DNA from: JBCCQL01 sp039414355
GTDB taxonomy: Bacteria > Planctomycetota > Planctomycetia > Pirellulales > Lacipirellulaceae
Reading direction: 5' to 3'
DNA length: 64,000 nt
Assembly: GCA_039414355.1 (NCBI GenBank)
Contig: JBCDJN010000013.1
Coordinates: 3,421 to 67,420 of the forward strand
Shown here: positions 53,043 to 59,650 of the stretch, piece after piece
Position numbering within the stretch: the stretch's first letter is position 1
Layout: each line of letters opens with the position of its first letter
The notes under the pieces: generated by a model
Databases searched by the model: none
What the model was told of the DNA's origin: nothing
The model's input: the letters and a program-made list of their open reading frames with translations, nothing else
Made by a program: the position numbers and the translations under genes

Positions 53043-53457
53043 ATCCGCGACTGTTCGTCGTTGGGTTGGGATCGCACCCAAATGGGCTTCGCGTGGCCCC
53101 ATCTGTGTCAGATTTGCGTCAGGAATCGTGCTTGTCGGACGATGAGGGCGAGCGTTCCCCTTGGCCGTTCACGCTCGGCGGCAGCAAGGGATACCGCACC
53201 GAGTGGATCGACGAGCACCTGCTCGGGCCGGGTACCCGGCCGTTGCCGGGTTCATCTGTACTCCGAGAGGCGGGGCCAACGCCCGGGCACTCTCACGGAA
53301 CCCGTCGCCCCCACGATCCTCGGCTGCCTTGACGAAGGCTCGTTAGAGGTAGCTCTCATAACCTCGAGGTCGTCAAGCGCCGCCGCACTACGCACTCTCA
53401 GCAAAGCCATAGCACGCCCTCGAACTGCTCGATCTTGAATCGGCTCCGGGCAGAGCA
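53043..53457. other. Gene-less stretch before the symporter gene end
   Basis: No convincing gene. Short open frames on both strands lack motifs. Confidence 0.4.
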
Positions 53458-55260
53458 TCAGTCGGTTGAACAAGCCTCGCTCGATGGCAAGCAATCGTAC
53501 CAGCACCTCTTAAGAAGCGTCGTCGTCACGACCGCCAAGGCTGCGGCTATCGCCGCGGCCCCGTATCGGTGCAAGACTAGGAAGACCGGCGCTGCGCACA
53601 ACGAGAGTTGCCAAACGATGCCCACCCCGCAGTTGAACATATCGCGGGCGAAGCTGTCGTTCGGAATAAAGCCGTCCGCGCTGCTTACAACTCGTTCTCT
53701 TACGGGACCCCAATACCCCCACGGGCGAACTAGTCGATAAAAGCGGTCGAGCACCGCGGGGTCGTCTGCCGGCGTCAACAAGCTGACGACAACCGACACC
53801 AAGCCGCTGGCTGCGACGAGTGTCGGCGCAACGACAAAGAAGCTCTGGTCATGCAACCACAACGCAAGTAGCACGCCACTCGTCATCCCCGCCATGTAGC
53901 CGGGCGCGTTGAGTCGCCACCACACCCATTTCAAGACGTTGGGCGCCGCGTACCCACCGAACAGCGCGCCGGCGATCCACTGCATGGAGTCGTTGATGGT
54001 GCTCGCCTTGAACCCGATCCAGATCCCGGCGACGACAATCAGTGCGCACGACGCGTAGCTGACTACGGCAAGCTCAACAGGTCGGGCGCCTGGATTGACG
54101 TATCGGCGGTACAAGTCGTTGGTCATGTACGCCGCCCCGGCGTTCAAGTTCGAGTCGAAGGTGCTCATGAACGCGGCGAACAAACCGGCGAGGAGCAGGC
54201 CCGAAAGCCCGACGGGGATGAACTCGGCAATGACCCACGGGAGCACCTGCTCAAAGTCTGCGTCGGCGCCCTGCGCCTGAATCGCGTCGGAGTAATAGAC
54301 CAACGCCAAGACCGAAATGCCGGTGATCAACAGGTAGCGGGGGAGGAAGAGAACCGGTGAGACAATCGCACTCATCAGCGAAGCCTCGCGCTCATTCCTC
54401 GCGGCCAACACGCGTTGCATGTCGTAGCCGGGCGTCGGGCCTGCGACGCTCTTGAGCACGCCGTTGGCGAAGGCCATGAGCACGAAGGGAGCGAAGCTCG
54501 CATAGATGTCGTTCGCGACCACGGTGTTCAAGTGGTCGATCTTGCCCGTCCAGTCAAGGTCGAGCCGCCAGCCGAAGCCGATATCACCCCAGCCCGCTGG
54601 CGTGGCCGAAGCAATCGACTCCGCGGTTGTTCGGCTCATGGCGATCAGGCCGACGGCGACCGAAGCAACGGTGAGCAACGCGAACTGAATGACATCGGTC
54701 AGCACAACGCTGTGCATGCCGCCCAGCATGACGTACACCGTCGTGATCAGCATCAGCGTCAGCGCGTACGTGTTCGCCGAGTAATCCCACGGCAAGATCA
54801 GCTCGGCGAACTTTCCGACACCGAGGAACGCGTAGGCGATGAAGGCGACGACGGCGACCAGGGCGAACGCGACGACCCCCAGGTGAGCCAGCTCCAATCC
54901 AATCCCTTTACCGAATCGCGTGCGCAACAGGTCCGCCCCGGTCACGGCGCCCGTTCGTCGGATGAACGCGGCGAGGAAAACCATCATCACCACCTGGTTG
55001 AACGTGGGCCAAAGCCACGGGATCCACAGGCTCTTGACGCCGTAGACGAGCATCCACGCCACCATGACCATGGTGCCCGTTGCGTCAAACATGCCGGATG
55101 CGTTGGAGACGCCCAGCGCGTACCACGGGATCTTTCGCCCCCCCAAGAAGTAGCTGTCGAAGTCCTTCGAGGCCCTTCTCGACAGCAAGGCCCCGGCTAC
55201 CAGCGTGGCGATCAAGTAGACCACCAAGATCGCCGCGTCGACGGGGTGAAGTTTGTTCAT
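53458..55260 (-). CDS. Sodium:solute symporter (SSS family)
   Basis: Inner-membrane sodium-coupled transporter of 600 residues, starting at the ATG at 55260. About 14 hydrophobic segments are visible, from AAILVVYLIATLVAGALLS to AAAIAAALAVVTTTLLK. The family-typical SNASGMFDATGTMVMVAWM, TYALTLMLITTVYVMLGGMHSVVLTDVIQF and GLSGLLLAGLFAAFMSTFDSNLN sodium-site regions are present. It lies 29 bp downstream of a GH130 phosphorylase gene, so it probably imports the corresponding manno-oligosaccharide or mannoside; SSS proteins of this type are often sugar transporters. A divergently encoded LacI regulator completes the module. Confidence 0.9.
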   Translation of the reverse strand: MNKLHPVDAAILVVYLIATLVAGALLSRRASKDFDSYFLGGRKIPWYALGVSNASGMFDATGTMVMVAWMLVYGVKSLWIPWLWPTFNQVVMMVFLAAFIRRTGAVTGADLLRTRFGKGIGLELAHLGVVAFALVAVVAFIAYAFLGVGKFAELILPWDYSANTYALTLMLITTVYVMLGGMHSVVLTDVIQFALLTVASVAVGLIAMSRTTAESIASATPAGWGDIGFGWRLDLDWTGKIDHLNTVVANDIYASFAPFVLMAFANGVLKSVAGPTPGYDMQRVLAARNEREASLMSAIVSPVLFLPRYLLITGISVLALVYYSDAIQAQGADADFEQVLPWVIAEFIPVGLSGLLLAGLFAAFMSTFDSNLNAGAAYMTNDLYRRYVNPGARPVELAVVSYASCALIVVAGIWIGFKASTINDSMQWIAGALFGGYAAPNVLKWVWWRLNAPGYMAGMTSGVLLALWLHDQSFFVVAPTLVAASGLVSVVVSLLTPADDPAVLDRFYRLVRPWGYWGPVRERVVSSADGFIPNDSFARDMFNCGVGIVWQLSLCAAPVFLVLHRYGAAAIAAALAVVTTTLLKRCWYDCLPSSEACSTD

Positions 55261-55289
55261 AGCCAACGGCGACGGGCTGCTGCCGTCGG

Positions 55290-56333
55290 CTAGTAGACGA
55301 GAGAGTCCGACTTGATCGACTCGATGAGTTGCCCCGTGTCGGCGAAGGCCAGGCAGGTCGAGGTGTCGGCGGCGCCGTAGTAAACCGCAAGCCGACCACT
55401 CGCTTCATCGTGCAAAGCGGCGCACGGGAACACGACGTTGTTAACGTGGCCGCCACGCTCGTAATCCATCTCTGGCGTGAGCAGCAGGTCACGCTTGCGG
55501 TAGAGCACCTTGGTCGGATCATTCAGGTCGAGAAGCGCGCCGCCCATCGAGTACTCAAAACCGTTGCAGGTGTCCATCACCCCGTGATAGAGAATCAGCC
55601 AGCCGTCCGGCGTCTTGATCGGGTTGGGGCCGGCGCCGATCTTCGTGACCTGCCACCAGATCCCGTGCTCGAGACCTCCGCTGCGCATCAAGAGCCGATG
55701 CCCGCCCCAATGCTCGAGGTCGGGGCTGCGGCTGATGTGGATGTCGCCAAACGGGGTATGCCCCAGATCGCTCGGGCGGCTGAGCATCCAGTAGAAGCCG
55801 CCGATCTTCTCCGGGAACAGCACGCCGTTGCGGTTCGAAGGCAAGAACGCGTTTTCAAGGCGGTGAAACTGCTTGAAGTCGGTCGTCTTCGCCATCCCGA
55901 TTGTGGGGCCCGCGTCTCCCGCGCACCACGTGATGTAGAACTCGCCGTCGACTTCGCACACGCGTGGATCGTAGGCGTACTCCTGGTCCGGCCGCGCCGT
56001 TACGTCCGTGGCGAACGTGATCGGCTCGGTCTCAATTTGCCACGACAAGCCGTCGGTGCTTGAACCGAAGTGCAGCCTTGGGAACCGAGTCTTCTTCTCG
56101 ACGCGGAATACTCCGACGAACCTACCCTCGAACGGCACGATCGCCGAGTTGAACACTCCGAGGAAGCCCGGATATTCCGAGGGTTTGATGACGGGGTTGG
56201 CGTCGTATCGCCATACAACATCGCAACACCGCGGCGGCCGAGCCTGCCAGGGCACACTGGCGCCGCCGTGAGTCGTCGTGGCAACCGAAATCGGCCCTTC
56301 TTGTTGGCCGTTGGTGGCAGGCGGCGCGGACAT
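55290..56333 (-). CDS. Glycoside hydrolase family 130 beta-mannoside phosphorylase-like enzyme
   Basis: GH130 enzymes phosphorolyse beta-mannosides to mannose 1-phosphate plus the remaining sugar. The 347-residue protein, from the ATG at 56333, shows the five-bladed propeller motifs: NPVIKPSEYPGFLGVFNSAIVPFEGRFVGVFRVE, EYAYDPRVCEVDGEFYITWCAG with the presumed general acid Asp, and GAGPNPIKTPDGWLILYHGV. A Pro/Gly-rich leader of about 35 residues is probably disordered; no signal peptide is present, so it acts in the cytoplasm after uptake by the symporter encoded next. Some GH130 members are hydrolases, so phosphorolysis is inferred from the family. Confidence 0.87.
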   Translation of the reverse strand: MSAPPATNGQQEGPISVATTTHGGASVPWQARPPRCCDVVWRYDANPVIKPSEYPGFLGVFNSAIVPFEGRFVGVFRVEKKTRFPRLHFGSSTDGLSWQIETEPITFATDVTARPDQEYAYDPRVCEVDGEFYITWCAGDAGPTIGMAKTTDFKQFHRLENAFLPSNRNGVLFPEKIGGFYWMLSRPSDLGHTPFGDIHISRSPDLEHWGGHRLLMRSGGLEHGIWWQVTKIGAGPNPIKTPDGWLILYHGVMDTCNGFEYSMGGALLDLNDPTKVLYRKRDLLLTPEMDYERGGHVNNVVFPCAALHDEASGRLAVYYGAADTSTCLAFADTGQLIESIKSDSLVY

Positions 56334-56858
56334 AGCGATTGCTTTCTCGTAGGGCTCAGAGACCCGTCTCAAGGTCAGCGTGTGATCTACAACAGGGCAC
56401 CACTGCCATGGACGCCACGGCGCGACGCCCGCTTCAGGTCGCGGAAGGAAGCCCCACACGATAATCGAGTTGGCGCTTGCGCTGTCTCAAAGTCGGATCG
56501 AAGCTCGGGACTCAACCTGCTCCAGCTATCCTTCATCTAAAGTACGTCAGATAGTCCAATTCTACCAGACACTGTCTCAAAAGGCGCCTGGCAGGCCGGT
56601 TCGGAGCGAAACCGAGCCGCCAGACCCACGCGTCTCGGGGCATCGCCGCTCGGCGCCGACCGCGGCCACTGCACGTTTTCACTACGGGGCAGCCCCCCAG
56701 GCCTGGCGGCGAGGGCATCTCTTTGGACCGCACCGGCCTTGACCTAGACTAGCGCCGTTGTCGGCTGCAAGTGGCGCCGACGAAAGGAAAATCCATCCCA
56801 ACGAAACGCGAGCCCGGCGGCGTCGAGGCGCCAGCGGGTGCGGGAGGCTACTGCGTCG
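56334..56858. promoter_or_regulatory. Divergent control region between GH130 and LacI genes
   Basis: About 525 bp without a gene between the divergent GH130 and lacI-type genes; it must carry both promoters and likely the LacI operator. The AT-richer part is around 56535-56580. I find no dyad good enough to name as operator. Confidence 0.4.
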
Positions 56859-57929
56859 ATGGCGAATGCCAAGAAGAAGCTGCCGCGGCTCAAGGACGTT
56901 GCCGCCGCGGCGAAAGTCTCGCCAGCAGCCGCTTCACGCATCCTCAGCGGCGACGATTCGGAGTTTGCCGAGGCGACCTGCCAGCGCGTGATCGAAACGG
57001 CCCGCAAGCTGGGCTGGCGGAGAAACCTGCTGGTTAAGAGCATCCAGCAGGGCGCCACGAAGACAATCGGCGTGATGATCCCGCCGCACGACTCGTTTTG
57101 GGTCGGCGTGATCGCAGGGATTCACCTTTGCTTGACCCGAGAAGACTACCTGCCCATCACGGTATGGATTGGGGATGGCCGAGAGACCCCCGACTTTGGG
57201 AAAGACGCGGCCGACGGGGTCGAGCAGATCAATCGTCTCCTCGATCGCCGAGTCGACGGCTTGATCCTCTGGCCCGGTTTCGCGGCGGCGTTCTATCAGC
57301 ACTACCGGGAACTCGTCGAGAAACGTATCCCGGTCGTGGTGATCGACCACGAACGATCCGACGAAGACTTGGCCGACTCGATCGAAACCGACGAGTCGCT
57401 GGGAGCGAGCATTGCCGCCGACCACCTCCTCGGGCTAGGGCACCGGCGTATCGCGTGTTTCTCCGCCCGTGAAACGACTTGGCAGGCGTGGGCGGTGCGG
57501 CGACGCACGCTTTTTGAGAAGGCCGTCAAGGAGAAGGCTTCGCTGGAAGTCACCAGCTGGACCACCAATGCCGAGGGGACCGATGGCCCCGAGGTCGCTA
57601 GCGAGATCATCCGCAGCCGGCCGACGGCTGTCTTCGCCGTCACCGACCACCAAGCGCGGCTGCTGTACCGCGCCGCGGCACAAGAGGGCGTCCGAGTACC
57701 AGACGACCTCTCGGTCTTGGGCTACGCCGACCTCGACTTCGCGTCCGAATTATCCCCCGGGTTAACGACGATCCGGCAGCAGCCCGACAAGATCGGGATG
57801 GCGGCGGCCGAGTCGATCCTCGGCCGCCTAAAGCGGGGCGCGGCAACCGAGCAGTCGCAAGTGCAACGGATCCCGGTAGAGCTTGTCGTGCGAGAATCAA
57901 CCAGCGAACCGCCTGCAGCTCGCGGGTAA
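56859..57929 (+). CDS. LacI family transcriptional regulator
   Basis: A 356-residue regulator. The N-terminal helix-turn-helix (PRLKDVAAAAKVSPAAASRIL) and hinge (VIETARKLGWRRNLLVKSIQQG) precede the periplasmic-binding-like sensor (TKTIGVMIPPHDSFWVGVIAGI, DRRVDGLILWPG, GLGHRRIACFSA, AVFAVTDHQARLLYRAA, DDLSVLGYADLDFASELSPGLTTIRQ). I use the ATG at 56859; a GTG 21 bp upstream is also open. Divergent position to the GH130/symporter operon suggests that it represses it until a mannoside-derived inducer is present. Confidence 0.92.
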   Translation: MANAKKKLPRLKDVAAAAKVSPAAASRILSGDDSEFAEATCQRVIETARKLGWRRNLLVKSIQQGATKTIGVMIPPHDSFWVGVIAGIHLCLTREDYLPITVWIGDGRETPDFGKDAADGVEQINRLLDRRVDGLILWPGFAAAFYQHYRELVEKRIPVVVIDHERSDEDLADSIETDESLGASIAADHLLGLGHRRIACFSARETTWQAWAVRRRTLFEKAVKEKASLEVTSWTTNAEGTDGPEVASEIIRSRPTAVFAVTDHQARLLYRAAAQEGVRVPDDLSVLGYADLDFASELSPGLTTIRQQPDKIGMAAAESILGRLKRGAATEQSQVQRIPVELVVRESTSEPPAARG

Positions 57930-57931
57930 TT

Positions 57932-57951
57932 GACGATCCCCGGAGATCGTC
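57932..57951 (+). terminator. Possible weak terminator after the LacI gene
   Basis: A perfect 7-bp dyad (GACGATC/GATCGTC, 6-nt loop) starts 3 bp after the stop. No T run follows, so function is uncertain. Confidence 0.35.
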
Positions 57952-58043
57952 GGGCGTCTCCCTAGTCGTTCGCATCGTGGCTGCAGTCCTGGAGTTGCTC
58001 TGCCGTGGCGTGAAGAATTTGCGAGAGAACTGCGGGCAAAATC

Positions 58044-58072
58044 TTGACAGGGCTCGAAACGATGGTTAAGGT
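58044..58072 (+). promoter_or_regulatory. Sigma-70-like promoter candidate
   Basis: TTGACA at 58044-58049 and TAAGGT at 58067-58072 are separated by 17 bp. It is the best housekeeping-type promoter match I noticed and lies about 350 bp upstream of the DUF1559 gene, implying a long leader. Confidence 0.5.
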
Positions 58073-58097
58073 TCGCGAAGTTATGGACTGTCGGGAA

Positions 58098-58119
58098 GCT
58101 TCTAAACTACTTTAGAAGC
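58098..58119. promoter_or_regulatory. Perfect inverted repeat downstream of the promoter candidate
   Basis: GCTTCTAAA and TTTAGAAGC arms (9 bp, 4-bp spacer) lie about 15-35 bp after the expected transcription start. This is a good place for a repressor operator; an early RNA hairpin is the alternative. Confidence 0.5.
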
Positions 58120-58417
58120 GTCGGCTCGGAGAGCCGATGACAGGGCGTCGGCCAAGTTTCAGTGGCCCGGCAACCACCCGTTAGTACCGCTTTCGCATCG
58201 GCATGGCACTTGGTGCTTGCCCTGCTTAGGCCGGTCGGCGGTGCCGGGCAAAACCAAAGTGGGGCACCACGGCGAACCAATAGCGTTGGTGACTTGGCCC
58301 TGGCCGGTCTCCGCGCCGCGGTCCGTAAGGGTTGTGGCAGCCGAGTTCAACGACCTGCGAGCTTGTCAAAGGTCGAGAATCGGGGCCGCGTCCACTCCCG
58401 TAGGGAAGGACTTCTTC
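58120..58417 (+). promoter_or_regulatory. Long putative 5' leader of the DUF1559 gene
   Basis: Roughly 300 bp without a credible gene. Two compact hairpins are visible: GGTGCC/GGCACC (58240-58268, 17-nt loop) and ACCAA/TTGGT (58276-58290, 5-nt loop). A purine-rich AGGGAAGGA ribosome-binding site (58402-58410) precedes the ATG at 58418. I cannot assign the leader to a known riboswitch class. Confidence 0.35.
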
Positions 58418-59554
58418 ATGCGAAAGTTAACGCGAGTTAACGTGCCGGGAAGTGGCGCCGTCGGCAGGAGCTCAGGCTTCACCCTCGTCGAGCTCTTGGT
58501 CGTGATTGCGATCATCGGCATCCTCATCGCTCTGCTGCTGCCTGCCGTCCAATCGGCGCGAGAGGCGGCGCGACGCTCGCAGTGCAAGGTCAACCTCAAG
58601 AACCTCGGCCTTGCGTTCGTGAACCATCACGATATTCATGGCTCGCTGCCGTCCGGCGGGTGGAACGGGGCCTTCACGGGAGATCCGAATCTGGGCTTCG
58701 GGCGAACGCAGCCCGGCGGGTGGATCTACAGCTGCCTGCCGTTCATCGAGCAGCAAGCACTGTTTGACTTGGGCTCTGGACTCGAACTGGGCACGCCCGA
58801 ACACGCCGCGGCCGCGGTCCAGCGTGACGAAACCCCCTTGCCAGTGCTCACTTGCCCCTCGAGACGCGCCCCTGGCGTGGTGCCAAACAGCCAGTTCAAG
58901 TACCCCGCCAACGGTGGGCAAAATCAGGTGCAGGGGCGGAGTGACTACGCCGGGAGCGTTGGGGATGTACGGAACTTTGAGAGCCTCTGCGGCACCGGCC
59001 CTTCTGATATCTTCCCGTCCGGCAACTGGCAGGAGCTCTACCGGAACGGGAGCGTCCGACGAACGCTCAACAGCACCTTCCGCCAAATCTACGCCCGTGC
59101 CCTGACAAGTCTCGACCAGCGGACAATCACCGGAACCTGCTTCTGCGGATCCGAGGTCGACTACGGCGATATCACAGACGGCACAAGCAACACCTACGCC
59201 GCCGGTGAACGCTACATTGCTCCCGGCAGTTTCGAGGGCGGGGCGTCGATATCAAACGACTGGTCGATGTATGCGGGCATGCAGGACGATACAGGACGCT
59301 CGGCCTTCGTCCTGTTGGATCCTGTTACCCTCCAGCCCACACGAGTCGAGCAGTTTCCACCACAGAGAATCCTCTCCGACAATGATGACGTTGCTGACGG
59401 CGAAGCCCGCTACAATTTCGGCTCCGCTCATGCCGGCGGGGCACATATGGTATTTTGCGACGGTTCGGTTAGATTGGTAGAATTCGAGATCGATCCGGTT
59501 GTGCACGCCTTCCAAGCCAACCGGCAGGACGGGCAGGTAATCCCAAGCAACTAG
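58418..59554 (+). CDS. DUF1559 prepilin-like protein
   Basis: 378 residues from the ATG at 58418, which follows a good ribosome-binding site; the frame is open further upstream but without family sequence. The prepilin helix reads SGFTLVELLVVIAIIGILIALLLP, followed by AVQSAREAARRSQCKVNLKNLG; the H-X9-DG signature is HAGGAHMVFCDGSV. It starts a cluster of PEP-CTERM genes. Unlike the other two copies it has its own promoter candidate and no neighbouring sigma factor. Confidence 0.93.
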   Translation: MRKLTRVNVPGSGAVGRSSGFTLVELLVVIAIIGILIALLLPAVQSAREAARRSQCKVNLKNLGLAFVNHHDIHGSLPSGGWNGAFTGDPNLGFGRTQPGGWIYSCLPFIEQQALFDLGSGLELGTPEHAAAAVQRDETPLPVLTCPSRRAPGVVPNSQFKYPANGGQNQVQGRSDYAGSVGDVRNFESLCGTGPSDIFPSGNWQELYRNGSVRRTLNSTFRQIYARALTSLDQRTITGTCFCGSEVDYGDITDGTSNTYAAGERYIAPGSFEGGASISNDWSMYAGMQDDTGRSAFVLLDPVTLQPTRVEQFPPQRILSDNDDVADGEARYNFGSAHAGGAHMVFCDGSVRLVEFEIDPVVHAFQANRQDGQVIPSN

Positions 59555-59650
59555 AGAGCCAGAAGCAAGCGGCGGTTCAGACAAGACGGCGACACAAGGT
59601 ATCGGTTCGACTTAGTGAAGCAATAAAGCCGACGACTAGAAGGTGCTACT

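Noticed and set aside
52799..53077. Minus-strand ORF across the tRNA fragment as an integrase end
   Set aside because: No catalytic integrase motif is visible; the reading through the tRNA (GGRGFESPQPPL) is a known type of artefact. Only the conserved 20-residue tail is noted.
58240..58290. Possible c-di-GMP-type riboswitch suggested by GGGCAAAACC and CGGCGAACC
   Set aside because: The order and spacing of the conserved bases do not fit the class and the second receptor helix is missing. Kept only as a structured leader.
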